Of a DNA stretch of 64,000 bases, positions 9,632 through 18,742 are shown in pieces. Each line of letters opens with the position of its first letter. Within the stretch, counting starts at the first letter, position 1. A program made the translations under genes and the position numbers. The stretch is from Salinimonas profundi (lineage in GTDB: Bacteria; Pseudomonadota; Gammaproteobacteria; Enterobacterales; Alteromonadaceae), in contig NZ_JABBXD010000003.1 in the NCBI RefSeq assembly GCF_014750655.1, positions 124,001 through 188,000 of the forward strand. Direction: 5' to 3'. The notes beneath the pieces were generated by a model. The model saw only the letters and a list, made by a program, of their open reading frames with translations. It was not told the DNA's origin and ran no database searches.

Positions 9632-11187
9632 TGGCAGAGCATGAAGAGCAACTTCAACAGGCCGCCATGCTGGCTCAGGAAGATGCACTGGATGCAGAAC
9701 CTGAAGAACAGCAGGCTGATCCACGCCAGCTGAGTTTTGGCTTTGCCAAGCGAAACAGAGTGCTGCTTGAAACGAACAGCGAGCCGGCGGTGCTCTACTA
9801 CACCGCGGCTACGCCCTTCACCGTCTTTGCTGAAGTACGCCGCTTTTTCGGTGAGCCTTTTACGCTAACAGAAATTGATGACGAAAAATTCGATAACCTG
9901 TTAACCCAGGCGTTTCAGCGTGATTCGTCGGCAGCCAAGCAGTTAATGGAAGATTTGGGTAACGAAAGTGATTTGTTCGCGCTGGCTGATGAATTACCGG
10001 ATACCGAAGATTTGCTCGACAGCGAAGACGATGCCCCCATTATCAAGCTCATCAATGCCATGTTGGGTGAAGCGATTAAGGAAGGGGCGTCTGATATCCA
10101 CATTGAAACGTTTGAAAATCAGCTGATTGTGCGTTTTCGCGTGGACGGGGTATTGCGAGAAATCCTGCGTCCAAACCGCAAACTGTCCTCTATGCTGGTG
10201 TCACGTATCAAAGTTATGGCAAAACTGGATATAGCCGAAAAACGTGTCCCACAGGATGGACGCATTACATTGCGTATTGCCGGACGGGCAGTTGATGTGC
10301 GGGTTTCAACCATGCCATCCAGCCACGGCGAACGTGTGGTGTTACGTCTGCTGGACAAGAATAATGCACGGTTGAACCTGGCTGGTCTGGGTATGACCAA
10401 AGCCAATCGCGATAAATTTGACGATCTGATCCGCAAGCCCCACGGCATCATTCTGGTAACGGGTCCTACCGGCTCGGGTAAAAGTACCACGCTATATGCG
10501 GGTCTTTCTGAAATAAACAGCAAAGACCGTAATATTCTGACCGTTGAAGACCCGATTGAGTTTGATTTGGCCGGTATCGGTCAGACCCAGGTCAATCCGC
10601 GGGTTGATATGACCTTTGCTCGTGGTCTGCGCGCCATCTTGCGTCAGGACCCAGATGTGGTCATGGTCGGTGAGATACGTGACGCAGAAACCGCGCAAAT
10701 CGGTGTGCAGGCCAGTTTGACTGGCCACCTGGTTTTATCCACTCTGCATACCAACACGGCTGCAGGCGCCATTACGCGCCTGGAAGATATGGGTATTGAA
10801 CCCTTTTTATTGTCTTCAAGCTTACTGGCGGTCTTATCCCAGCGATTGGTCAGAACGCTTTGCCCTGAGTGTAAGGAGCCGCATCAGCCAAGCGCCCAGC
10901 AAGCCGAGGTGCTGGGTGTTAGCGACCTGTCCTCCTACCCGGATATTTATATTCCCAAGGGATGCGCTGCCTGCAATCAAACCGGCTATCGCGGCCGGAC
11001 CGGAATCCACGAATTGCTGACGATTGATGAAACCATTCGCGAACTGATGCATGAAGGTAAAGGTGAGCAGGCTATTGAACGGTATGTTCGACGTTCGACC
11101 CCAAGCATACGCGAAGATGGCTGTCGTAAAGTGTTGGCGGGAATGACCTCTCTGGAAGAAGTGCTGCGGGTCACGCGGGAAGATTAA
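9631..11187 (+). CDS. gspE: Type II secretion ATPase GspE
   Basis: This 518-residue cytoplasmic hexameric ATPase powers pseudopilus assembly. After an N-terminal GspL-binding region come the N2 domain ([20 protein letters not shown]), Walker A (GPTGSGKST, near residue 283), Asp and His boxes, Walker B ([12 protein letters not shown]), and a tetra-cysteine zinc element (CPEC...CAAC near residues 412-452). All catalytic motifs are intact. Confidence 0.97.
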   Translation: MAEHEEQLQQAAMLAQEDALDAEPEEQQADPRQLSFGFAKRNRVLLETNSEPAVLYYTAATPFTVFAEVRRFFGEPFTLTEIDDEKFDNLLTQAFQRDSSAAKQLMEDLGNESDLFALADELPDTEDLLDSEDDAPIIKLINAMLGEAIKEGASDIHIETFENQLIVRFRVDGVLREILRPNRKLSSMLVSRIKVMAKLDIAEKRVPQDGRITLRIAGRAVDVRVSTMPSSHGERVVLRLLDKNNARLNLAGLGMTKANRDKFDDLIRKPHGIILVTGPTGSGKSTTLYAGLSEINSKDRNILTVEDPIEFDLAGIGQTQVNPRVDMTFARGLRAILRQDPDVVMVGEIRDAETAQIGVQASLTGHLVLSTLHTNTAAGAITRLEDMGIEPFLLSSSLLAVLSQRLVRTLCPECKEPHQPSAQQAEVLGVSDLSSYPDIYIPKGCAACNQTGYRGRTGIHELLTIDETIRELMHEGKGEQAIERYVRRSTPSIREDGCRKVLAGMTSLEEVLRVTRED

Positions 11188-11189
11188 TT

Positions 11190-12407
11190 ATGGCAGCATT
11201 TTCCTATAAAGCGGTCAATCACAAGGGCCGCAACAGCAGCGGTGTTATTGAAGCCGACAACGCACGTCAGGTACGGCAACAGTTACGGGAAAAAGGCCTG
11301 ATCCCTGTGCAGGTCGAGCAGGTCGCTGAAAAAAATAAGCGGCAGAAATCCGGCTTCAGTCTGTTTGGCCCCCGGGTATCAGCCTCAGAGCTGGCTTTGA
11401 TTACCCGCCAGATGGCCACGTTAGTAGAATCAGCGCTTCCCATTGAAGAAGCACTTCTGGCAGTTGCCGATCAAAGCAACAAGCCCACACAACGCAATAT
11501 GATGATGGCAGTGCGCAGTAAGGTTGTTGAAGGCCACGGCCTGGCAGATGCCATGGGCGAGTTTCCCAGTGTGTTTGACGAGCTTTATCGTGCCATGGTG
11601 GCGGCGGGCGAAAAGTCAGGCCATCTGGATACCGTTTTAAACCGTCTGGCCGACTATACCGAGCGGCGCCAGCAAACCCGCAGCCAGATTATTCAGGCAA
11701 TGGTTTATCCCTCCCTGATGATGTTTTTCGCTGTTGCCATCGTTGTGCTGCTGCTAACCATTGTTGTGCCCGAAATTGTTGGTCAGTTTGATAACATGGG
11801 GCAGGAACTTCCGGCGATTACGCAGGTACTAATCAGTACCAGTGAGTGGTTACAAAATTATGGCCTGTATCTGGCTGTTTTTATTGTATTGCTGATTGTC
11901 GGCATACGTCAGGCGCTGAAAAACCCGGCGTTGAGGCTCAAGTATCACAAAATGATATTGAAAACGCCATTGCTGGGAAAAATCTCAAAAGGCCTGAATA
12001 CATCACGTTTTGCACGTACGCTCAGTATACTGACATCCAGCGCCGTGCCCTTGCTTGAAGCAATGCGTATATCCGGCGATGTGCTGGAGAACCGCTACAT
12101 GAAACAGCAGATTGAAGCGGCAACCATTAATGTAAAAGAAGGAAGCAGCCTGCGGGCCGCGTTGGATCATACCAAGATGTTTCCGCCCATGATGATGCAT
12201 ATGATTTCATCGGGAGAAAAATCCGGAGAACTGCAAAATATGCTTAGCCGGGCAGCGGACAATCAGGACAGGGAATTTGAGTCGCTGGTCAATGTGTCAT
12301 TGAAGACCTTTGAACCGCTTCTTATTGTGACAATGGCAGGCGTGGTACTGTTTATTGTATTGGCAATCTTGCAGCCCATTCTGGGCTTAAATCAAATGGT
12401 GAGTTAA
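11190..12407 (+). CDS. gspF: Type II secretion inner-membrane platform protein GspF
   Basis: This 405-residue polytopic protein carries two T2SSF domains (about 70-195 and 275-398). The first contains TRQMATLVESALPIEEAL and the second contains ARTLSILTSSAVPLLEAM, with three hydrophobic helices. The N-terminal AFSYKAVNHKGRNSSGVIEA is typical of the family. It follows gspE by two bases. Confidence 0.97.
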   Translation: MAAFSYKAVNHKGRNSSGVIEADNARQVRQQLREKGLIPVQVEQVAEKNKRQKSGFSLFGPRVSASELALITRQMATLVESALPIEEALLAVADQSNKPTQRNMMMAVRSKVVEGHGLADAMGEFPSVFDELYRAMVAAGEKSGHLDTVLNRLADYTERRQQTRSQIIQAMVYPSLMMFFAVAIVVLLLTIVVPEIVGQFDNMGQELPAITQVLISTSEWLQNYGLYLAVFIVLLIVGIRQALKNPALRLKYHKMILKTPLLGKISKGLNTSRFARTLSILTSSAVPLLEAMRISGDVLENRYMKQQIEAATINVKEGSSLRAALDHTKMFPPMMMHMISSGEKSGELQNMLSRAADNQDREFESLVNVSLKTFEPLLIVTMAGVVLFIVLAILQPILGLNQMVS

Positions 12408-12409
12408 TA

Positions 12410-12859
12410 ATGAAATACATGTCTCGTTCTTCAGGCTTCACGCTTATTGAGGTCATGGTTGTACTGTTTATTATTGGTATTATGGCAGCAATCGTTGCAC
12501 CGCAGATTCTGGGTGAATCCGATAATGCGCGTTTGCAAAAAGCGGCGCTGGATATCCGTCAGTTGGAGAATACACTGCAGATGTACAAGCTGAAAAATAG
12601 CCGTTATCCCACCACCGAACAGGGGCTTGATGCGCTGGTAACCGCACCCACCATCGAGCCTATTCCACGTAACTACCCGTCAGATGGTTTTATTGATCGC
12701 ATTCCAAACGATCCATGGGGCAACCCCTACGAACTGATGAGCCCGGGTGAAATGGGCACCATTGATATCTACTCTAATGGCCCGGACCTACAGCCAGGTA
12801 CCGATGATGATATTGGTAACTGGAACATGCATGAGTATCTGGGTAACAACGCCGGCTGA
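12410..12859 (+). CDS. gspG: Type II secretion major pseudopilin GspG
   Basis: This 149-residue prepilin has a short leader cut by the prepilin peptidase between Gly and Phe in SSGFTLIEVMVV, with Glu at +5. The C-terminal domain has the calcium-site region typical of GspG (DPWGNPYELMSPGE ... IDIYSNGPDLQPGTDDDIGNW). No prepilin peptidase (gspO) is in this operon, so a pilD elsewhere presumably processes it. Its stop overlaps the gspH start. Confidence 0.97.
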   Translation: MKYMSRSSGFTLIEVMVVLFIIGIMAAIVAPQILGESDNARLQKAALDIRQLENTLQMYKLKNSRYPTTEQGLDALVTAPTIEPIPRNYPSDGFIDRIPNDPWGNPYELMSPGEMGTIDIYSNGPDLQPGTDDDIGNWNMHEYLGNNAG

Positions 12860-13500
12860 TGATGGCAGTAGCAACGCAGTTTCGGCACCCCCTGCGGGTG
12901 CGCGGGTTTACCCTGCTGGAAGTCATGATCGTGTTGCTACTGATGGGGCTGGCGGCAAGCTACGTCGTATTTAACGCGGTCGGCACAGAGCCTGCCGATG
13001 AGCTTGAAGAGCAGGTTCGGCGCATACAGGTCGTCACTGATATGGCCTCAGATTATGCGGTGATGAATCAAAAGCAGATGGGGATCCGCTTTGAACCTGA
13101 TGAAGCGGTGTATTACTTTGTTTTTCTGAATGAAGAAAATGAGTGGCAGCGCCTTGAAGACAACGATATTTATGCTGAGCGCCAGCTACCCGAGCCGTTT
13201 TATTTCACCTTAAATCTGGACGATTTACCCTGGGAACAGGACTCACTAATGGCTGACCGGGAAATCTTTGACGAAGATTTTGCACTGGGTAATGCACAAA
13301 CTGAGATTGGTAACGAAGAAGATAAGCGCCTGCCCCCCCCTCAGGTTTTAATCATGCCCAGCGGTGACATCACCCCCTTCGTTCTGACCTTTCACTTTGA
13401 GCCGGGATTTGGCAGCGATCTGCCCGTCTACTTCCAGCTTAAAAATGAAGATTTACCGCCACTAGAGCTGGCCGGCCCGCTGGATCAGGTGCCCGAATGA
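12859..13500 (+). CDS. gspH: Type II secretion minor pseudopilin GspH
   Basis: This 213-residue minor pseudopilin has the cleavage motif RGFTLLEVMIVLLLMG after a leader of about 16 residues. The globular domain is acidic. Two adjacent ATG codons (12859, 12862) overlap the gspG stop and either may be used. Minor pseudopilins H, I, J and K form the pseudopilus tip. Confidence 0.92.
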   Translation: MMAVATQFRHPLRVRGFTLLEVMIVLLLMGLAASYVVFNAVGTEPADELEEQVRRIQVVTDMASDYAVMNQKQMGIRFEPDEAVYYFVFLNEENEWQRLEDNDIYAERQLPEPFYFTLNLDDLPWEQDSLMADREIFDEDFALGNAQTEIGNEEDKRLPPPQVLIMPSGDITPFVLTFHFEPGFGSDLPVYFQLKNEDLPPLELAGPLDQVPE

Positions 13501-13895
13501 GATCGCTGGCATCCAGTCGGGGCATGACCCTGCTTGAGGTTATGATTGCGTTGTTCGTGTTTGCATTAGCAGGCACGGCGGTGATGAAAGCCGCCTCCTC
13601 ACATCTTAACAGTATCTCTGAAATTGAAGATATCACCTTCGCCACCTGGGTGGCGTCTAACCGACTTAATCAGTTAAAACTTAATGACACCTGGCCGCCC
13701 AAAAACGATCAAAAAGGCACAATGGATATGTCTGAGCGCACCTGGTACTGGCGGCAAAAAGTTGAGAAAACCAATGACGACACATTGCGCCAGGTCGAAA
13801 TTATTGTCGGCCTGGATGAGCTGTATACCGACTCAGTAACCAGCGTTAAGACCTTTGTGACCAAACCGGCACAACGCGGTGGCAACGATGGCTAA
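13497..13895 (+). CDS. gspI: Type II secretion minor pseudopilin GspI
   Basis: This 132-residue protein has the prepilin motif SRGMTLLEVMIALFVFALAG. The downstream stretch ATWVASNRLNQLKL is a typical GspI segment. The ATG overlaps the gspH stop by four bases. GspI nucleates the tip complex with GspJ and GspK. Confidence 0.94.
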   Translation: MRSLASSRGMTLLEVMIALFVFALAGTAVMKAASSHLNSISEIEDITFATWVASNRLNQLKLNDTWPPKNDQKGTMDMSERTWYWRQKVEKTNDDTLRQVEIIVGLDELYTDSVTSVKTFVTKPAQRGGNDG

Positions 13896-14520
13896 GGTGT
13901 CGCGCGGTTTCACGCTGATTGAAATTCTGGTCGCCATGGCAATCTTTTCGCTGATAGGCCTGGCGTCCACAGGCGTTCTTACCGCTGTTATTGATAGCGA
14001 CGAAATCTCACAGGAGCGGTTTCAGAAGTTACAATCATTGCAGCGCGCGATGCTCATCATCGAACGTGACGTGTTACAGGCTATCCCCAGACCCGTAAGG
14101 CTCAATGGCGAGCGTACCGACGTTGTGATGAAAGGCGGAATGACTGAGGATAGTGATGCTGACGGTATCGGGTTTGTACGGGGAGGCTGGCAGAATCCGC
14201 AACTAATGCTGCCACGAAGCACGCAGCAGTTTGTCGCCTATCGGCTTAATGATGAGAAGTTAGAACGGGTCTATTCCAATTACGTTGATAATGTCATTGG
14301 CTTTGAACCTAAAGTGCGGGTGTTATTGGACAATGTGATCGATCTGAATATTGAGTTTTATGTTCAGGCTGAAGATGGTTCAGGCTTCGGTGATGACGAG
14401 CTAAGCTGGAACGAAAGTTTTACCGGCGCCAAACTTCCCCGCGCAGTTGCTTTTGAAATTGAAACCCGGGACTTTGGCATATTGCGTCGAGAGTTTGCTC
14501 TGACAGGAAACGGCTCATGA
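13888..14520 (+). CDS. gspJ: Type II secretion minor pseudopilin GspJ
   Basis: This 210-residue protein has the prepilin motif SRGFTLIEILVAMAIFSLIG. I choose the ATG at 13888, which overlaps the end of gspI and has GGTGG just upstream. A GTG at 13879 would add three residues. The body contains QRAMLIIERDVLQAIPRPVR, characteristic of GspJ. Confidence 0.94.
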   Translation: MAKVSRGFTLIEILVAMAIFSLIGLASTGVLTAVIDSDEISQERFQKLQSLQRAMLIIERDVLQAIPRPVRLNGERTDVVMKGGMTEDSDADGIGFVRGGWQNPQLMLPRSTQQFVAYRLNDEKLERVYSNYVDNVIGFEPKVRVLLDNVIDLNIEFYVQAEDGSGFGDDELSWNESFTGAKLPRAVAFEIETRDFGILRREFALTGNGS

Positions 14521-15503
14521 AGCGTTCTGAGCAACAGCGAGGTGTGGCCCTTCTTATCGTGATGATGATAGTGGCGCTGGTCACCATCATTGCGACCCAG
14601 ATGGGGACTCGCCTGCAGTTACAGATTCAGCGCACCGCCAACCTCAAAGAGAATAATCAGGCGTATTGGTATGCCATGGGCGCAGAGGCGTTCGCGCGCC
14701 AGTCGCTGAAAAAGCTGATGGAAGAAACGGCCGATAAAATAACGCTGAATCAGCCATGGACACAAGCGTTTGCCTATCCGGTAGACGGCGGTACGATAGA
14801 AGCCAGGTTAGAAGATATGTCCAGCTGCTTTAATTTGAATGCCCTGCCGGGATCTGCGCAGGATAACGGCCAGTCGCCTACCAGTGATGCCATGGATGCA
14901 TTTCACAGGATGTTGTTAATGGCTGAGATCCAGGACATGACAAGCTATGATGCCGATACGCTCAGAGACAGCCTGGCTGACTGGATTGATGAAGATAGCC
15001 AGATGCGCCCCTATGGCGCTGAGGACAGTGAGTATGAGTCAAGACCCTCACCCTATCTGGCAGCCAACAGCCCGATGACCGCCCAGTCTGAAATTCGTCT
15101 GGTTAACGGGATGAAACCGGGCTGGATAAGAACATTATTACCGCTGGTGTGTGTGGTACCGGATGTGACCGAGCTAAGCATCAATGTGAATACACTGGAT
15201 GAAAGCAAAGCGGCGGTTCTGGCTGGTGTAACCGGCCTGTCATTGGCGCAGGCGCAGAACATCATCAGCTCGCGGCCGGCCGATGGATGGGATTCCGCCG
15301 AGGATTTCCTGCAGGACCCGGCCATCTCTGCGCTCGATCTGACTGAGGCACAACGAGGTTGGTTTACCGTAACGACGGAACATTTTCTTTTACATACAAA
15401 AGCCCGCTACAATGCAGCATCGTTTTCGATGACATCGGTACTTAAAGCCTCTGAGGCTGCGCCGGCAAAGGTCCTGCGACGTGAGTTTTTAGGAGTAGAC
15501 TAA
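14517..15503 (+). CDS. gspK: Type II secretion minor pseudopilin GspK
   Basis: This 328-residue tip pseudopilin has the motif QQRGVALLIVMMIVALV and lacks Glu at +5, as is usual for GspK. A large helical insertion domain (about 100-230) and a helix-hairpin-helix-like segment (LSLAQAQNIISSRPADGWDS) follow. The start overlaps the gspJ stop by four bases. Confidence 0.95.
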   Translation: MKRSEQQRGVALLIVMMIVALVTIIATQMGTRLQLQIQRTANLKENNQAYWYAMGAEAFARQSLKKLMEETADKITLNQPWTQAFAYPVDGGTIEARLEDMSSCFNLNALPGSAQDNGQSPTSDAMDAFHRMLLMAEIQDMTSYDADTLRDSLADWIDEDSQMRPYGAEDSEYESRPSPYLAANSPMTAQSEIRLVNGMKPGWIRTLLPLVCVVPDVTELSINVNTLDESKAAVLAGVTGLSLAQAQNIISSRPADGWDSAEDFLQDPAISALDLTEAQRGWFTVTTEHFLLHTKARYNAASFSMTSVLKASEAAPAKVLRREFLGVD

Positions 15504-16702
15504 TGGAACAATTGGTAGTGCGCCTGGGCGCCCGGTATGAAGAGCCGGTACAGTGGCTGGTACTTGATACCACCAGCAAAGAGGTGTTGTCGTCAGGTGA
15601 ACTGGATTCAGCCGGTGCTCTGGACACGCTAACAGAGCGGACCGGCCATCAGACAGTCATCGCGCTGGCCCCCAGCAGTGAAATATTGCTGACCTGGGTC
15701 ACACTACCGCCCCGGGCTGGCAGAAAAGTGCTCAGTGCTATTCCCTATATGCTCGAAGATGAGCTGGCATCAGATATTAATGAGCAGTTCTTCGCGCTTG
15801 GGCCCAAAGTGGGCGATGAACAAGCAGTCGCTGTGGTCAGTCGTAATCTGCTCAAAGAGTGGCTGCAGTGGCTCAGTGATGCGGGTTTACGATGTCACCA
15901 TATGCTACCGGATGTGTTGGCCGTGCCACACAACGAAGATGGCTGGACGCTGGTCGCAATTGGCGATCAACTTATACTGCGCGAAGATCGCTGGAAGGGA
16001 ATGCAGGGCGAAGGGACCTGGATTTTGCCGGCATTCAGCCACATGGCCAAACAACAGGAAACGCCGGTACAACTAACCACTTACAGCGATATGTCGCTGG
16101 AGAATCTGCCCAACGTGCATGCCCATCAGGCTCAGCTGGAATTACCGATGCAGGTGCTTGCCCTTGAGGCAACGCAATCTGATATGAACCTGCTACAGGG
16201 TGAGTTTAAAGTCAAAAGACAGCGCTCAGGCGCACTCAGACAATGGGCGGTGGTCGCGGTACTGGCTATAGCGGTATTGGTGACTGCGCTGGTCGACAAA
16301 GCAGCCACCCTGTATCAGCTTGAACAGGACACTGCCGCGCTGGATACGCAAATTGATGAGCTGGTCAATCAGGCATTTCCCAATATGGGCGCATATCGGG
16401 ATGTACGGCGTAAAATCCGCAGCGAACTGGCGCGACTGCAACAAGGTGGCGGCGGCGCCTCGATGCTGGTGATGCTGGAACAGCTTCAGCCTGCCTTCAA
16501 TGGTTCAAGTGTGCGGCCCCAGACATTACGTTTCGATGCGACCCGGACAGAAATTCGTATGCAGGCCCTGGCGGGTAATTTTGAAGCGCTGGAAACATTT
16601 CGCAGACAGGCTGAACAGGCGGGCTTTACCGTCGAACAGGGGGCTATCAATAACCGGGATAATGCGGTGATTGGTAACGTGACAATCAGGAGCGAATCGT
16701 GA
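15503..16702 (+). CDS. gspL: Type II secretion inner-membrane protein GspL
   Basis: This 399-residue bitopic protein recruits GspE to the membrane. The N-terminal actin-like cytoplasmic domain (about 1-235) contains VTLPPRAGRKVLSAIPYMLEDEL, a GspL hallmark. One membrane helix lies near residues 248-268, followed by a periplasmic ferredoxin-like domain. It shares a base with the gspK stop. Confidence 0.95.
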   Translation: MEQLVVRLGARYEEPVQWLVLDTTSKEVLSSGELDSAGALDTLTERTGHQTVIALAPSSEILLTWVTLPPRAGRKVLSAIPYMLEDELASDINEQFFALGPKVGDEQAVAVVSRNLLKEWLQWLSDAGLRCHHMLPDVLAVPHNEDGWTLVAIGDQLILREDRWKGMQGEGTWILPAFSHMAKQQETPVQLTTYSDMSLENLPNVHAHQAQLELPMQVLALEATQSDMNLLQGEFKVKRQRSGALRQWAVVAVLAIAVLVTALVDKAATLYQLEQDTAALDTQIDELVNQAFPNMGAYRDVRRKIRSELARLQQGGGGASMLVMLEQLQPAFNGSSVRPQTLRFDATRTEIRMQALAGNFEALETFRRQAEQAGFTVEQGAINNRDNAVIGNVTIRSES

Positions 16703-17178
16703 ATATCATCACTGAAAAGTTTAAAGGCTTATCCGATCGTGAGCAGAAGCTGGTTTTACTGTGCGGTATCGTTCTTATCGTAGGCATTTTCTATTTTGCA
16801 GTCTGGAATCCGCTGAATCAGGGCATTACTCAGGCGCAGGCAAAAAAGGACAGCCAGCAGGAATTGCTCGTATGGATCAAGCAAAATGCCGCCAAAGCCC
16901 GGCAGTTACGCCGCGCCGGTGGGGGGACGTCTCAGTTTTCAGGTTCTTTGGCGCAAGCCGTCAGTCAGTCCGCTGCGCGGTTTGATATTCCGGTATCGCG
17001 CATGCAGCCTATTAATGATGAATTACAGGTCTGGGTCGAACAGGCACCATTTAACGCTGTATTGGCCTGGCTAAATCAGCTTGAAGAGCGTGGCATTTCA
17101 ATTCTTCAGGTCGATATCAGTGAAACCGATGAACCCGGCCTGATAAAGATTCGCCGGCTACAGCTAGGAGTATCATGA
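16699..17178 (+). CDS. gspM: Type II secretion inner-membrane protein GspM
   Basis: This 159-residue bitopic protein begins with the family-typical FKGLSDREQKLVLLCG, then one membrane helix (about 18-36) and a periplasmic ferredoxin-like domain that pairs with GspL. Its start overlaps the gspL stop by four bases. Confidence 0.93.
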   Translation: MNIITEKFKGLSDREQKLVLLCGIVLIVGIFYFAVWNPLNQGITQAQAKKDSQQELLVWIKQNAAKARQLRRAGGGTSQFSGSLAQAVSQSAARFDIPVSRMQPINDELQVWVEQAPFNAVLAWLNQLEERGISILQVDISETDEPGLIKIRRLQLGVS

Positions 17179-17930
17179 GAGCAAAAATTGGATGGATAAT
17201 CGGTGGCATACTGGTTTTCCTGTTTTTCCTGATTGCGTATATGCCAGCCAGTCAAATCACCACACGGCTTTCGTTGCCGGACAACATCGCATTGTATGGG
17301 GTCTCCGGAACCTTATGGGATGGTGAAGCCGAGCAGGTAATAATTAATGGTTTGCCTGTTGATAATGTGCAATGGGATGTGCACCCGCTATGGCTGTTGA
17401 TAGGTGATCTGCATGTCACTGTAAAAGGCGGCAATATGCGCTCAGCAGACGCGATATCCTTCGCCGGCCCCCTTACAACAGGCGTGCTTTCCACCGAGCG
17501 TATCAGCGCAAGCAATTTTACCGCTTACGTACCGGTGGACCGGGTGTTAGCCCAGGTCTCGCTGCCACTGCCGGTCAATGCGTCGGGTCGCTTTAAATTA
17601 ACGCTTAAAACATTGGATTACGATGGCCAGTGTAATGAACTCAATGGTCAGGGTAGCTGGCTGAATGCGGCAGTTGCCGGGACGCAAGGCCCTATTGATT
17701 TTGGCACTTACAACGCCTCGTTGAGCTGTGCCGACGGCAACTTTGTCGTGAATGTGGAAGAGCCAAATAAACTGGGCTTGTCCATGCAGGCGCAGGCCGA
17801 TGCACAGTTTACTGATATTACTGTTGAGGGCCGCTTTAAGCCTGATCAGGATTTGCCCAAAGAAGTGCATCAGGCCGCCAGATTTTTTGGTCAGCCAGAC
17901 AGCAACGGCTATACGCAGTTTAAGTTGTAA
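17175..17930 (+). CDS. gspN: Type II secretion protein GspN
   Basis: This 251-residue protein has an N-terminal membrane anchor (about 7-25) and a periplasmic domain with LYGVSGTLWDGEAEQV and VQWDVHPLWLLIGDL, motifs of GspN. GspN is an accessory component absent from some type II systems. It closes the operon, overlapping gspM by four bases. No clear terminator follows in the 150-bp gap. Confidence 0.92.
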   Translation: MRAKIGWIIGGILVFLFFLIAYMPASQITTRLSLPDNIALYGVSGTLWDGEAEQVIINGLPVDNVQWDVHPLWLLIGDLHVTVKGGNMRSADAISFAGPLTTGVLSTERISASNFTAYVPVDRVLAQVSLPLPVNASGRFKLTLKTLDYDGQCNELNGQGSWLNAAVAGTQGPIDFGTYNASLSCADGNFVVNVEEPNKLGLSMQAQADAQFTDITVEGRFKPDQDLPKEVHQAARFFGQPDSNGYTQFKL

Positions 17931-18081
17931 TGTAATGCCGGTTGATAGTGCGCAGAGTATGCTGTCTTTTGCGACGTTTGATGCTTAAGATGAAAAATCG
18001 CTTGCTCGAAAAGCAATAGCGTTAGGGAATAGCGGCTGTCAGTACACAGTAGGATTACTGAAAAGGATTTCAAAAAAGTCT

Positions 18082-18612
18082 ATGCGAGCCATTAAATTAC
18101 TTCTACTTTTACTGTTTGTCAGTGGCATTGTCTTATTTTTGTCTTACGAGAAAATTGTTTCTGATGTCTTGCTTCCGCAATATATTGACTGGGCGTATAA
18201 AATAGATAAAAAAGGACAGCAAGAAGGCACTGCGCTTTCTGCTGACCAACTAATACTGGCAACAGAGATCGGCATCAAGCATCCGGAAAAAGTCAGGCTT
18301 GTTTATATAGATGAAATTCCCTTTCCCCGGGATAACTATGCGCTGAAAGTCCTCGGTGAGGCGCTCGGGTTTATTGGTGAGGGGATTGTTAATAATGCGC
18401 AGGCTTTCGGTTATTCAATTTATATCCGAAATGGGTATCCCCTGGATACGCCCAAACTTGCCCATGAACTGGTTCACGTATTGCAAATCGAAAGGTCTAG
18501 CCTGGATAGTATTATCAGACAGCACATCTCTGACCTTGCCACGTATGGCTATGATAATGCACCACTAGAGGTCGAAGCGTTTAAAGCAAATAACGCTTAT
18601 AAGGAAGAGTAG
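18082..18612 (+). CDS. Membrane-anchored protein with an HELVH zinc-peptidase motif
   Basis: I do not recognise an exact family. The 176-residue product has one N-terminal hydrophobic helix (about 4-22) and then a soluble domain, probably periplasmic. It contains KLAHELVHVLQIE near residue 135, a perfect HExxH zinc-protease motif. A later Glu-rich segment (PLEVEAFKANNAY) could give the third ligand, as in DUF4157-like gluzincin domains. It stands alone after the gsp operon and ends before a strong terminator. Confidence 0.7.
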   Translation: MRAIKLLLLLLFVSGIVLFLSYEKIVSDVLLPQYIDWAYKIDKKGQQEGTALSADQLILATEIGIKHPEKVRLVYIDEIPFPRDNYALKVLGEALGFIGEGIVNNAQAFGYSIYIRNGYPLDTPKLAHELVHVLQIERSSLDSIIRQHISDLATYGYDNAPLEVEAFKANNAYKEE

Positions 18613-18690
18613 CCGAAGCGTGAGTTTGGCCACACAGCACTTACGTCGAAAAATGTAATATTCATTGATAGATGGAATATTGAGTACAAA

Positions 18691-18722
18691 AAAACGCGCG
18701 GTCTAATCTGACCGCGCGTTTT
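18691..18722. terminator. Strong bidirectional terminator
   Basis: Arms of 13 bases (18691-18703 and 18710-18722) with a GC-rich core, A's on one side and T's on the other, close a 6-base loop. It separates the convergent HELVH-protein and aldehyde dehydrogenase genes and can serve both. Confidence 0.92.
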
Positions 18723-18742
18723 TCATAGACACTAGCTAAAAC

